Shown here piece after piece: positions 39,694-48,453 of a stretch of 64,000 nucleotides of DNA (position 1 is its first letter; every line of letters begins with the position of its first letter). The translations under genes and the position numbers were made by a program. The notes beneath the pieces were generated by a model, which searched no databases, had not been told where the DNA came from, and saw only the letters and a list, made by a program, of their open reading frames with translations. Source of the stretch: Mycolicibacterium sp. TY81 (GTDB taxonomy: Bacteria; Actinomycetota; Actinomycetes; Mycobacteriales; Mycobacteriaceae); the NCBI RefSeq assembly GCF_018326285.1, contig NZ_AP023362.1, forward strand, positions 2,852,001 through 2,916,000, read 5' to 3'.

Positions 39694-41214
39694 TCAGCGA
39701 ATGAACTCATACTCGGTCGACTTGAATTTCCGGGTTTCCAGCCAGTACTGCCAGGTCATGCCGCTCCACAGGGTGCGGTTCACGCCGTGCTCGTCCATGT
39801 ACCAGCTGTGGCAACCACCGGTGCTCCACACCGTGCCGGCCAGGTTCTGCTGCAGTTCGGCGTTGTACTCGTCCTGGGCGCGGCGGCTCGGCATCAGTGC
39901 GGCGGCGCCCGCCTTGTCGGCCGCGGCGATGGCCTGCGCGGCGTAGCGGATCTGCGACTCGATCATGAACACCACCGAGTTGTGGCCGAGCGCGGTGTTC
40001 GGGCCGAGCAGGAAGAACAGGTTCGGCATGTTCGCCACGGTGATGCCGCGGTGCGCCGCCATCCCCTCGCGGTTCCACCGGTCGACCAGGTCCTCTCCCC
40101 CGAGGCCCTTGATGTCGACGTAGGTGTACGAGTCGGTGACGTGGAAACCGGTGCACCACACCACCACGTCGACGGGGTGCTCGACGCCGTCGCGGGTGAC
40201 GATGCCGGCCGCGGTCATCCGCTCGATGCCCTCGGTGAAGACCTGCGTCTTCGGGTTGGCGATGCCGCGATAGTAGGTGTCGGAGTTCAGGATTCGCTTG
40301 CAGCCGGCCACGTAGTTCGGCGTCAGCTTGCGGCGCAGCTCGGGATCTTTGATGCTGCGGTTGATGTTCCATTTGCCCAGCAGCTCACCGATTTTGAGCA
40401 GCCGCGGCTGCTTGGTCATCGCGAAGCCGACGCCTTCGTGGATCCAGTAGATGGCATCCCGCATGAGCGCCCGCGTACCCGGCACCCGGCGGAAGGTGTT
40501 CTTCATCCATTCCGGAAAAGCGTTGTTGGGCCGCGGCATGACCCACGCCGGGGTGCGCTGGTACAGGTGCAACTCGGACACCTGGTCGACGATCGCGGGC
40601 ACGATCTGGATGGCGCTGGCGCCGGTCCCGATCACCGCGACGCGCTTGCCGGTGATGTCGACACTGTGGTCCCACTGTGCGGAATGGAAAGCGGCACCGG
40701 CAAATTCGTCGCTGCCTTCGATTTCGGGAACCGCCGGGATGTGCAGGCCGCCCGCACCGGAGATCAGGAACTGCGCGATGTACTCCTGGCCGTCGGTGTC
40801 GTAGACGTGCCAGCGCCGCTCGTCTTCGTCCCAGTGCGCGCGGTCGACATGGGTGTTGAACCGGATGTTGCGGCGGAGGTTGTGCTTGTCGGTGACGCCC
40901 TTGAGGTAGTCGAAGATCTCGGGCTGGAACGACCACATGTGCGTCCAGTCGGCCTTCGGCTCGAAGGAGAACGAGTACATGTGTGACGGGATGTCGCACG
41001 CGCAGCCCGGGTAGGTGTTGTCGCGCCAGGTGCCGCCGACCTCGTCGGCCTTCTCCAGGATCAGGAAGTCGCGCTCGCCGAAGCCCTGCTTGCGCAGCGC
41101 GATGCCCATGCCCAGACCGGAGAAACCGGACCCGATGATCACCGCGCGCGTCACGATGGGCTCGGCGGCCTCGTTGCCGACGGACTGCGCTCCAGTTGAC
41201 TGCTCGACCGTCAT
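39694..41214 (-). CDS. Flavin-dependent monooxygenase, Baeyer-Villiger type (Rv3049c-like)
   Basis: 506 residues from the ATG at 41214. The FAD-binding GxGxxG is VIIGSGFSGLGMGIAL, the Baeyer-Villiger fingerprint is FAGAAFHSAQWDH, and the NADPH-binding loop is VAVIGTGASAIQIVPAI. The C-terminal half has the usual GRGG-like VVWCTGFHVTDSY. It should oxidise ketones or aldehydes, possibly also sulfides such as thioamide prodrugs, with NADPH and oxygen. Order matches M. tuberculosis Rv3049c between nrdF2 and the TetR gene. Confidence 0.9.
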   Translation of the reverse strand: MTVEQSTGAQSVGNEAAEPIVTRAVIIGSGFSGLGMGIALRKQGFGERDFLILEKADEVGGTWRDNTYPGCACDIPSHMYSFSFEPKADWTHMWSFQPEIFDYLKGVTDKHNLRRNIRFNTHVDRAHWDEDERRWHVYDTDGQEYIAQFLISGAGGLHIPAVPEIEGSDEFAGAAFHSAQWDHSVDITGKRVAVIGTGASAIQIVPAIVDQVSELHLYQRTPAWVMPRPNNAFPEWMKNTFRRVPGTRALMRDAIYWIHEGVGFAMTKQPRLLKIGELLGKWNINRSIKDPELRRKLTPNYVAGCKRILNSDTYYRGIANPKTQVFTEGIERMTAAGIVTRDGVEHPVDVVVWCTGFHVTDSYTYVDIKGLGGEDLVDRWNREGMAAHRGITVANMPNLFFLLGPNTALGHNSVVFMIESQIRYAAQAIAAADKAGAAALMPSRRAQDEYNAELQQNLAGTVWSTGGCHSWYMDEHGVNRTLWSGMTWQYWLETRKFKSTEYEFIR

Positions 41215-41309
41215 GAACCTGCTCTTTCCTGGGAACGGCGGTACCGGATACTGCACAGTCTCCGGTCCGACCCGCGAGGTGTCAACGCACCACGTCAGGA
41301 GCGGAATCG

Positions 41310-42131
41310 TCAGCCGACGGACTCTTCGCGGCGCACCGCGTCGTGCACCGGCAGGTCCAGGTCGAACCGGATGCCGAGCAACCTGGCGGTGCCGTTGATG
41401 GCGCCGATCATGATGGTGGTCATGTGCGCGACGAACTGGTCTCGGGGCAGCCGGCGCGGAGTTTCATCACTGCCGCCGAGCCACCAGTCGGTCGCCGATG
41501 CGGCCGCGCCGAACAGCGTGAACGCCGCCAGCTCGAAGATGGCCGAATCCAGATCCATGTCCTTGAGTTCGCCGCTGATCATGGCGGCGATCGCCAGGGT
41601 GATGTCGCGGCCGCGGTTGACGGTCGTCATCGCGGCGGCGGACTGGTCGGCGAACCTGCCCTGCAGCAGGAAGCGCACCACGTTGGGGTGCTGGTCCACC
41701 AGGTCCACATAGTGCTCGACGGCGCGGCCGATGATCTGCCCGGTCGAATCGTGCTCGATGTCGATGGACGGAATGACGGCCGCCCACAACATGTCGCGCA
41801 TCCGCTCGCCGATCTGCGAGAACATGTCGGATTTGTCGGCGAAGTGCCGGTAGATCTTGGGCTTGGCGGTGCCGGCCTCTTCGGCGATCTCCCGCACGCT
41901 GACGTTCGGGCCGAGCCGGTCGATCGCGCGGAACGCGGCGTCGACGATCTCCTCGCGGACCTTGAGCCGGTGTTCGCGCCAGCGCTCGCTACGGGCGTCC
42001 ACCTTCTCGGGCGCACCCTTGGGCGGAGTGACCTTCACCTGCACGGTGACCGACGGAACGTTCACGCCCGGCACACCAGGAACTTTCACCCCGGCCTGGA
42101 TGCCGGTGCGTGGAAGAGATGGCCTGCGCAC
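41310..42131 (-). CDS. TetR-family regulator (Rv3050c-like)
   Basis: 273 residues, longer than most of the family because of a Pro/Val/Gly-rich N-terminal extension of about 45 residues (VKVPGVPGVNVPSVTVQVKV). The HTH is VREEIVDAAFRAIDRLGPNVSVREIAEEAGTAKPKIYRHFADKSDMF. It lies upstream of the Baeyer-Villiger gene on the same strand with about 95 bases between, so it may control that gene. It is divergent from the flavoprotein at 42298, with 166 bases between. Confidence 0.85.
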   Translation of the reverse strand: MRRPSLPRTGIQAGVKVPGVPGVNVPSVTVQVKVTPPKGAPEKVDARSERWREHRLKVREEIVDAAFRAIDRLGPNVSVREIAEEAGTAKPKIYRHFADKSDMFSQIGERMRDMLWAAVIPSIDIEHDSTGQIIGRAVEHYVDLVDQHPNVVRFLLQGRFADQSAAAMTTVNRGRDITLAIAAMISGELKDMDLDSAIFELAAFTLFGAAASATDWWLGGSDETPRRLPRDQFVAHMTTIMIGAINGTARLLGIRFDLDLPVHDAVRREESVG

Positions 42132-42297
42132 CCCGCCACTGTACCGGGCGGGCCAAATCTGACCTGCTCAGACTGCCCGGCGCGGCGCATGTCACACCTT
42201 CGGACGCCTCGTCACAGCCAGCGGATCAACAGGCTGCACGCGTAGCATCGGCGTCAGGCCTCGCCCGAAAGTACCGGCCCGACAAGGAATTGATTAC

Positions 42298-43476
42298 ATG
42301 GTGCAGCGGTACGACGTCATCGTCGCCGGCGGAGGTCCCGCCGGATCGGCGGCTGCGTGGCAGGCCGCGCAAACCGGCGCCAGCGTGCTCGTCATCGACA
42401 AGGCCACCTTCCCGCGCGACAAGCCGTGCGGCGACGGCCTGACGGCCCGCGGGGTCAGCTACCTGCAGAAGATGGGCCTGACGGACGAGGTCGCCCGGTT
42501 CCACCGGATCAATCGGGTCACGGTGTTCAGCCCGCACCAATGGGAGCTGTCGTTCCCGCGCCGCCCCGGCATGCCCGACCACGGCTGCACCGTCAGCCGT
42601 ACCCACCTGGATGCGCTGTTGCTCGGCCATGCCGCGGCCGCGGGCGCGGAAGTCCGCCAGGGTGGCGAGGTGGCCGGTGTCGAGCGCAACGACGACGGCC
42701 GGGTCACCGGTGTGGTGCTGAAGGATGGCGAGACGGTGCACGCGGACGCCGTGATCGCAGCCGACGGCGCCTATTCCCCGATCAAACGCGCGCTGCATGT
42801 CGACTCGAGTTATCACGGCTATTCGGCGATCGCCATTCGCGCCGAGATGCCGGCCGAGCGTCCCGACTCCGACGCGCTGGAGATCTACCTCAAGCTGCTG
42901 TTCGACGGTGACCAGCTGCCCGGCTACGGCTGGGTGTTCCCGATGGGCAACGGCACCTTCAACATTGGCCTCGGCTACGTCAACAGCTACCGCAACTGGC
43001 AGGCCATCAACGCCACCCGGTTCCTCGGCGACTTCCTGCACACGCTGCCGCGCGACTGGGCGCTGCCGTCGATCGACGAGTTGAAGAAGAACCGGAGCGT
43101 GCGAGCCTGGCGCCTGCCCATGGGGTTCACCGCATGGCCGCCGTGGCAGCCCGGCGTCCTGTTCGCCGGTGATGCGCTGGGCGCCGGCAAGCCGGCCTCC
43201 GGTGCGGGCATCTCAAAAGCACTCGAATCCGGTTTGGCCGCAGGCGAATGCGCCGTCGCCGCGCTGACCAACGGCGGTCCCGACGACTTCACCAACTACC
43301 AGCAGCGCATCGAGGCGGCGTGGGGCCGCGAGTACCGGCGCGGCCGGTTCTTTCACAAGCTGGCCGGCATCCCGTGGGTGGCCGAGGCCGGCCGCCGCGC
43401 GGTCGACAGCCGCGTCTTTCGTGATGTGCTGCTCAAGTCGCTGTACAAGAAGGCCGAGGGGCCGGCACACACCTGA
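42298..43476 (+). CDS. Geranylgeranyl reductase-family flavoprotein
   Basis: 392 residues. The N-terminus DVIVAGGGPAGSAAAWQAAQTGASVLVIDK is the FAD Rossmann motif, KPCGDGLTARGV is the family motif that follows it, and LFAGDALGAGKPASGAGISKALESG is the second FAD contact. Enzymes of the family saturate isoprenoid double bonds, for example in menaquinone or polyprenyl lipids. A ribosome site AAGGAA precedes the ATG. In M. tuberculosis the closest type is Rv0561c/MenJ, but the neighbourhood here is different, so the substrate is open. Confidence 0.82.
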   Translation: MVQRYDVIVAGGGPAGSAAAWQAAQTGASVLVIDKATFPRDKPCGDGLTARGVSYLQKMGLTDEVARFHRINRVTVFSPHQWELSFPRRPGMPDHGCTVSRTHLDALLLGHAAAAGAEVRQGGEVAGVERNDDGRVTGVVLKDGETVHADAVIAADGAYSPIKRALHVDSSYHGYSAIAIRAEMPAERPDSDALEIYLKLLFDGDQLPGYGWVFPMGNGTFNIGLGYVNSYRNWQAINATRFLGDFLHTLPRDWALPSIDELKKNRSVRAWRLPMGFTAWPPWQPGVLFAGDALGAGKPASGAGISKALESGLAAGECAVAALTNGGPDDFTNYQQRIEAAWGREYRRGRFFHKLAGIPWVAEAGRRAVDSRVFRDVLLKSLYKKAEGPAHT

Positions 43477-45201
43477 CTACGCGGCCGGCCGCGCGCCCTT
43501 GCCTGACGGCGTGTGATCGGCCTTCGCGCCGGCGGGCGCGTCGGATTTGGTTGTGCTCCTGGTGGATTCGCGCCGCCGATCGCCGGCTTTGACGGACGGT
43601 GTGGTCGCGTCGATACCGGCGTCCGCATGACCGGCGTCCACATGACCGGTGTCCGCGGGTTGTGGCCGCCGATCGCGGGTCTGCCGCACCGGCACGACCG
43701 GGTCCGCCGCTGGCCGACCCTGCCCACGCTTCACCGGTTTCCCCTTCGAGGCGGCCGATGACGACGGGGCCACCGCGCTCGCCGAGGGCGCGGTCGAGTC
43801 CGGGTCCCCTGACGTCGCCGTCCGCGGTGCCGTTGCCGCGAGGCGGCTTGCGGTTGTCGGCACTGCCTGGGGCGTCGTCGCCGCGGCGACGGACTTCGGT
43901 GCGGTACTCGGCGGCGTGGCCGACGTCGGCTTCTGGCCGCCGACCACCTGCAACAGCTTGGCCACCGGACGCGTGATATTCGTCAGCGCCGCAGTCAGAT
44001 TCACCACCGACTGACGGATCGCCTTGGCCAGCGGCGAGTTGTCCACCGACTTCGCCGGATGGTCGGTGGTGGGTGTGGCCGGTTCGGTGGCATCCACCGT
44101 CGGTTGCGGCAGCGTGGGCGTATAGCTGCCGGTGCGGAGAATCTGCACCGACTGTGCCAGCGCTCCGGGCAACTCTTTGAGGGCGGCGCTGATCTTGGCC
44201 TGCGGCGTGGTCCAGCTGAATTGCTTGACCTGGCTGGGATCCGCCGTGCGCTCATAAGCGCTTTCGATGATGACGCGCAGAACCGGGTCCATAGCGTCGA
44301 CGAGGCGCTGCGCCCCGATCAGCGATGCGGCAAGGCGCAGGGGCGCGAGCAGCGGCAGGCGCTGCGGGAAGGTCACGTACGTGGTGTTGCCCACGGTGGT
44401 GCTGACCGTGTTCGAACTGACCTTGGGCTCCAACGCATACCCGGGCAGGACATGCTCGAACACGATGCCCATGACGGCGTTGACCACGGCCAGCGGGTTG
44501 AAATACGCCGGGAAATCAGCGAATCCGTCGTACTGGTTCTGGTAGACCGTGGTCTGGAACGGGCTGTCGGACGGCCCCGGCCGTCCGAACGGAAAGAGAT
44601 CACCGAGGATCGGCATGCGACTCCATGCGGTGAAGCGGGACAGGATTCCACCGTTCGGCTGGTACGGATCGCCGATGAGGGTGAACGTGTAGTCGCCCGC
44701 ATGGGCCACATAGGCCGGGTCCTTGGCCATGTCGGCGCGCGCGATCTCGGCAACCTCGGCCCCTTGGGACATGCCGAGGATGGTGATCTTCTCGCCCGGT
44801 GCCTGTTTGGCGATGTCCTGCTCCAGATATCCGGCACCGATGCGTTCGGACTGCTTCAAGGAATGCGGCCAGTACGGAATACCCGACAAACCCGGCAGCG
44901 CGGAGATGATCGGCCACTCGACGTTGATCTGCCCCGGGTAGGGCACAACGTGGAACGAATCTCCTTGCGGGACAGCGGTTCCGTAGAAGAACATCGGGAT
45001 GCTCAGCCCGAGCGGGTCGAAGGAGCCACCGATGCCGATCGTGGTGTCGACGAGCCGTACGGCGACCTGCGACACGATCGGAGCGCCCGGTGCCGCCACA
45101 CCGGCCACTGCCGCCGCCGCGATGCCGACCGCGACACCCCTCGCCAAGACCGTGGTCGTCCACCGCGATGATTGCCATTGTTGTGTTGAGTTGACCCCCA
45201 T
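43477..45201 (-). CDS. PE-PPE domain (alpha/beta) hydrolase with low-complexity tail
   Basis: 574 residues. A signal peptide or membrane anchor (LARGVAVGIAAAAVAGVAAPGAP) is followed by a PE-PPE (PF08237-type) domain from about 60 to 300: VVPYPGQINVEWP, the nucleophile elbow TILGMSQGAEVAEIA, then LIGDPYQPNGG. This domain is an esterase fold related to cutinases. The last 180 residues are Pro/Ala/Thr/Ser-rich and end in a basic stretch with an internal repeat (GHVDAGHADAG). It is probably an exported lipid esterase. AACAAGA-type palindromes stand directly upstream, and a TetR gene lies 115 bases beyond on the same strand. Confidence 0.8.
   Translation of the reverse strand: MGVNSTQQWQSSRWTTTVLARGVAVGIAAAAVAGVAAPGAPIVSQVAVRLVDTTIGIGGSFDPLGLSIPMFFYGTAVPQGDSFHVVPYPGQINVEWPIISALPGLSGIPYWPHSLKQSERIGAGYLEQDIAKQAPGEKITILGMSQGAEVAEIARADMAKDPAYVAHAGDYTFTLIGDPYQPNGGILSRFTAWSRMPILGDLFPFGRPGPSDSPFQTTVYQNQYDGFADFPAYFNPLAVVNAVMGIVFEHVLPGYALEPKVSSNTVSTTVGNTTYVTFPQRLPLLAPLRLAASLIGAQRLVDAMDPVLRVIIESAYERTADPSQVKQFSWTTPQAKISAALKELPGALAQSVQILRTGSYTPTLPQPTVDATEPATPTTDHPAKSVDNSPLAKAIRQSVVNLTAALTNITRPVAKLLQVVGGQKPTSATPPSTAPKSVAAATTPQAVPTTASRLAATAPRTATSGDPDSTAPSASAVAPSSSAASKGKPVKRGQGRPAADPVVPVRQTRDRRPQPADTGHVDAGHADAGIDATTPSVKAGDRRRESTRSTTKSDAPAGAKADHTPSGKGARPAA
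43621..43658. repeat. Short tandem repeat in the tail of the PE-PPE hydrolase
   Basis: Two and a half copies of a 15-base unit, GTCCRCATGACCGGY, encode the repeated DTGHVDAGHADAG-type segment on the minus strand. A site where repeat number could change without loss of frame. Confidence 0.7.
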
Positions 45202-45235
45202 AGCCGCAGGACGCTATAGCAATCCCGCATTTGAA

Positions 45236-45270
45236 AACAAGAGTTCTTTTTAAAAACAAGAAGTCTTGTT
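45236..45270. promoter_or_regulatory. Tandem TetR-type operator candidates upstream of the PE-PPE hydrolase
   Basis: AACAAGA-AG-TCTTGTT at 45255-45270 is a perfect 16-bp palindrome. Nineteen bases before it AACAAGA-GT-TCTTTTT (45236-45251) is a degenerate second copy. The stretch is markedly A+T-rich in a high-G+C region and lies 35-69 bases upstream of the hydrolase start and just after the TetR gene, fitting an operator. Confidence 0.65.
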
Positions 45271-45316
45271 CAAAACCGTCCGCAATCGGCGATCAGCAGG
45301 TATGACGGGACCGCGA

Positions 45317-46027
45317 TCACCGCACCGAGGCGGCGATACCGGCCCGCACCACTGCCATGAAGCTCGTCAGATTGCCGATCAGGGTGTCGATGCTCGGGCG
45401 CGATTCGGGGTCGGCTTCGTGGTCGTGCAGCCAGTCGGCAACAGCCTCGAACAGACCACCGACCGTCAGGACCGCCAGCGCGTGGAAGTCGACCGCGGCA
45501 TTGTCCGCGATCTCCGGGAACTCGCGACGCCGCCACAAGTCTTCGACAAACGTTGCGGTCCAACGCCGATTCTCGCGACGCTGTCGCTCGACCCGCGGCG
45601 AGATACCCGCGCATTCCCCGAACGCCACCACCGCAATCCGTGGGTCATCGACCAGAGCGTGGGCGAACGCCGACAGCAACAGCCGGACGGTCTCGTCGTT
45701 GTCATCCGGTGCGCTGTCGAGGATCTCGACAACATGGCGTTCGATTCGCTCGGCGATTTGCCGGAGCAACTCGATGTAGCAGTCTTCTTTGCTGTCGAAC
45801 GTCTCGTAGAACGCCTTGTTCCCCACGAACGCGTTCTGGCAGATCTGCTCGATCGAAGTATTCGCATAGCCGTCGCGGGCGAACAGCTCGAACGCTGATG
45901 CCAGCAGTTGTTCCCGGCGGTGGATTCGGCGCTGCTCGGCGTCGAGACCGCGTATCGTGCGCGGACTTCCTGATGTCGCGGATCGTGGCGCGGTGGTTTT
46001 GCCTGTGCCCGCCGACGGTCTGCTCAT
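45317..46027 (-). CDS. TetR-family regulator next to the PE-PPE hydrolase
   Basis: 236 residues. The HTH is at residues 38-84: RREQLLASAFELFARDGYANTSIEQICQNAFVGNKAFYETFDSKEDCY. The C-terminal domain (VRLLLSAFAHALVDDPRIAVVAFGECAGIS) resembles regulators of lipid genes. It lies upstream of the hydrolase on the same strand with the palindromes in the gap, so control of that gene is likely. Confidence 0.85.
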   Translation of the reverse strand: MSRPSAGTGKTTAPRSATSGSPRTIRGLDAEQRRIHRREQLLASAFELFARDGYANTSIEQICQNAFVGNKAFYETFDSKEDCYIELLRQIAERIERHVVEILDSAPDDNDETVRLLLSAFAHALVDDPRIAVVAFGECAGISPRVERQRRENRRWTATFVEDLWRRREFPEIADNAAVDFHALAVLTVGGLFEAVADWLHDHEADPESRPSIDTLIGNLTSFMAVVRAGIAASVR

Positions 46028-46075
46028 GGCCTGGGAGTGTAGTAGCGCCGGGCAAACGCGACAGGTACGACGGCG

Positions 46076-46810
46076 TCAGCGCCGACCGCGCTTGGCCTGG
46101 CCCGGCTTTCGCGCGACTTTGCCCGCCGCGGCCCGGGCCGCCTGCTTGGCGAGGGTCTTCTCCCGCGCGCTGCGTTTCGGCGCCGGTTCGGCCTGCCCCC
46201 GCGACGAACTGGCTTTCCGGCCCCGCACGATGCCGATGAACTCCTCGACCAGCTCCGACTGCTCCCCTTCCGGAAAAGCGAGTGCGACGGGGCAGGTCGG
46301 TGCGTCGGTGATCGGCCGATAGGTGAGGTCCTTGCGGTGATACAGCCGCGCAAGCGACTGCGGGACGATGAGCGCGCCCATTCCGGCGGCGACGAGTTCG
46401 ATTGCGTCCTCGGTGGTTTCGGGCCGATGGTCGACGGGCGCGCCCGGGGCGTCGGCCCACGCGACCACATGGTCGAGCGGTACGAGGATCGGCTCGCCGT
46501 CGAGGTCGGCGGCGGCGATCTCGTCGACCGCGGTGAGCAGATGATCGGTCGGCACCACGGCCACCGTCGTCTCCTCGTACAGCGAGATGACGGCCAGGCC
46601 ACTCGTGTCCGCCGGCAGCCGGAGCAGCGCCACATCGACGGTGCCGGCCCGGAGTGCGTCGGCCGCATCTGCCGCGGCGACCGGATGCAGAACCAGCGCT
46701 GCCTCGGGATGACGCTCGGACCAGATCCGCGCCCACTTCGCGGGCGTCCCGCCGGGGACGTATCCGAGGGTCAATGAGGCCGACAAGGAGGACGGTGGCA
46801 CGGCGATCAC
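46076..46810 (-). CDS. LysR-type effector-binding domain protein without HTH, with basic tail
   Basis: 244 residues from a GTG at 46810. The sequence from LTLGYVPGGTPAKWARIWSERHPEAALVLHPV onwards is a LysR substrate-binding domain (type 2 periplasmic-binding fold): VDVALLRLPADTSGLAVISLYEETTVAVVPTDH and AAGMGALIVPQSLARLY. The usual N-terminal winged helix is missing; codons upstream are shadow of another frame and the intergenic space is too short. The last 45 residues are Lys/Arg/Ala-rich (EKTLAKQAARAAAGKVARK), like the tail of HupB/histone H1. It could bind DNA through the tail or have lost regulation by DNA. Divergent from the CrtA-like gene 51 bases away. Confidence 0.75.
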   Translation of the reverse strand: MIAVPPSSLSASLTLGYVPGGTPAKWARIWSERHPEAALVLHPVAAADAADALRAGTVDVALLRLPADTSGLAVISLYEETTVAVVPTDHLLTAVDEIAAADLDGEPILVPLDHVVAWADAPGAPVDHRPETTEDAIELVAAGMGALIVPQSLARLYHRKDLTYRPITDAPTCPVALAFPEGEQSELVEEFIGIVRGRKASSSRGQAEPAPKRSAREKTLAKQAARAAAGKVARKPGQAKRGRR

Positions 46811-46861
46811 GCTACCCAAACGCGCGTCGGGCGGTTCGTGGTCAGCGCCGATAATTGGGTC

Positions 46862-47584
46862 ATGACCGGGCTCGGCGTCTTCACGTTCCATCTCGTCGAG
46901 ATGCCTGTCACGGCGACGGTGCCGCTGCTGCGGCGACCACCTCATCCTGACCGGGTGACGGGGCTGCGCTACGCGGAATGCCTGTCGCTGATGCGGCTCG
47001 GCGCGCCGACGGTCTCCCCCGACCGGCTGCAGTTGCGGCGGCTGGCGATGTTCGCCCGGTGGGACGACGAGGCCGCGATCGACACCTTTCTCGCCGGTCC
47101 GGGCACGCGTCTGGCCGCCGGCTGGCATGTCCGGATGACGTTTCTGCGGCGCTGGTCCACGCTCGTGGCGCTCCCCGATTTGCCGCAGGAGGCCGATGCC
47201 TCCGACGCTGACGAGCCCGTCGTCGCCGTCACCCTGGCCCGCATGCGGTTGCCCGAGGTACCGCGCTTCCTCACGTGGGGCAAGCCGGTCGAGCGGTTGG
47301 TCCGTGATCATCCGGACGCCACCCTGGCGCTGGCGGCGGTGCGCCCGCCCCGCTCGATCTCGACCTTCTCGATCTGGAACTCGGTGCGGGCGATGACGGA
47401 CATGGTGCATGGCCGGGGTGAAGTGGCCGAGCTCGCCGACCCGGCACGGCATGCCGACGCGATGGCCGAGCGCCGCCGCCGCGACTTTCATCATGAGTTC
47501 GCGACCTACCGGTTCCGGCCGCTGTCCGAACACGGCTACTGGGACGGGCGTACCGGTTACGTCCCGCGGCGTTCCAGCTTGTAG
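46862..47584 (+). CDS. CrtA (spheroidene monooxygenase)-like protein
   Basis: 240 residues from the ATG at 46862. Features of the CrtA-like family are the N-terminal strand GVFTFHLVEMPVTATVPLL, the middle GLRYAECLSLMRLG and LAMFARWDDEAAIDTFLAG, and the end VRDHPDATLALAAVRPPRSISTFSIWNSVRAMTDMVHG. CrtA proteins are heme-dependent carotenoid ketolases, but mycobacterial relatives have no established substrate and there is no carotenoid gene nearby. The end overlaps the convergent gene by 28 bases. Confidence 0.65.
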   Translation: MTGLGVFTFHLVEMPVTATVPLLRRPPHPDRVTGLRYAECLSLMRLGAPTVSPDRLQLRRLAMFARWDDEAAIDTFLAGPGTRLAAGWHVRMTFLRRWSTLVALPDLPQEADASDADEPVVAVTLARMRLPEVPRFLTWGKPVERLVRDHPDATLALAAVRPPRSISTFSIWNSVRAMTDMVHGRGEVAELADPARHADAMAERRRRDFHHEFATYRFRPLSEHGYWDGRTGYVPRRSSL

Positions 47585-48402
47585 TGCAGGCGGACGGCCG
47601 GCAGGTTCCACATCCGCAGCACATGGTCGGTGCGAAGTACCTGCTCACGGTCGACGTAGAGGTCGAACGTCTCATGCACGGGTACCCGCCGCGCGAAGTA
47701 GCGCCCGCGGTCGCGCACCAGGACGTACGCCCCGTCAGCGCCCCACGGGCCGGCCGGGGAAGACAACCGCAGACCGCCGTCCGGCAGGTGCTGCGGCCGC
47801 AGGAAGACCTGGACGTTGCCCTCTTCCAACGGGAACGTCACGTGCACGCTGGCCCGGTCGGCACCGGGAAGCGTTCTGCGCGAATAGCATCCGCTGAACA
47901 CGGTGTCGCCGTTGCCGCGCAAGGTCCGGATCCAGCCGGCCGCGACCTGCGCGCCGGTGCCGTCGGTGATCACCGAGACCCGACCATCGATGCCGCGTGC
48001 CACGTCAAGGGGACGCATCGGTAGCGCCAGTTGCTGTACCCGCTTACCGAACATGCGCGATATCAATTCGCCGCCCGGCCAGAACAACGGTGACCAGCTG
48101 CTCCACACCTCCATCCGCCAGCGCGCCGTGTGGGTGTAGAAGTCGTGAATCATCGGGTGGACGGCCGCGGCATCGAATCCGGGCCCGGACAGTCCCTCGA
48201 GATCGGGCTGCAAACCGGCGTCGGGGTCGTCGTCGCGCAGCGCGCCACCGCGGCGGGCCGCTTCATCACGCAGCCAGTTGTTCCCGCCGCCCCGGGACCC
48301 GAGTGGCGCCTGCAGCCAGGCATCGACGCCGTCGAGGTCGACGCCTCTGCCGGTGGCCCGCCAGAACTTGCGGGTCGCGAGATCCAGAGTCGAAAACTCC
48401 AC
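47557..48402 (-). CDS. Conserved protein of unknown function, actinobacterial
   Basis: 281 residues. No motif I recognise. The N-terminal 60 residues (LDLATRKFWRATGRGVDLDGVDAWLQAPLG) and the later FYTHTARWRMEVWSSWSPLFWPGGELISRMFGKRVQQLALPM suggest a membrane-associated helix pair, followed by a strand-rich half (GWIRTLRGNGDTVFSGCYSRRTLPGADRASVHVTFPL). Patterns of this kind occur in proteins annotated only as hypothetical in mycobacteria. Convergent overlap with the CrtA-like gene; divergent from the DUF5997 gene. Confidence 0.6.
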   Translation of the reverse strand: MEFSTLDLATRKFWRATGRGVDLDGVDAWLQAPLGSRGGGNNWLRDEAARRGGALRDDDPDAGLQPDLEGLSGPGFDAAAVHPMIHDFYTHTARWRMEVWSSWSPLFWPGGELISRMFGKRVQQLALPMRPLDVARGIDGRVSVITDGTGAQVAAGWIRTLRGNGDTVFSGCYSRRTLPGADRASVHVTFPLEEGNVQVFLRPQHLPDGGLRLSSPAGPWGADGAYVLVRDRGRYFARRVPVHETFDLYVDREQVLRTDHVLRMWNLPAVRLHYKLERRGT

Positions 48403-48453
48403 GTCGCGGATCGTACGGGGTCATCGCAGCGACCTACCGATAGGCTGATGCCC

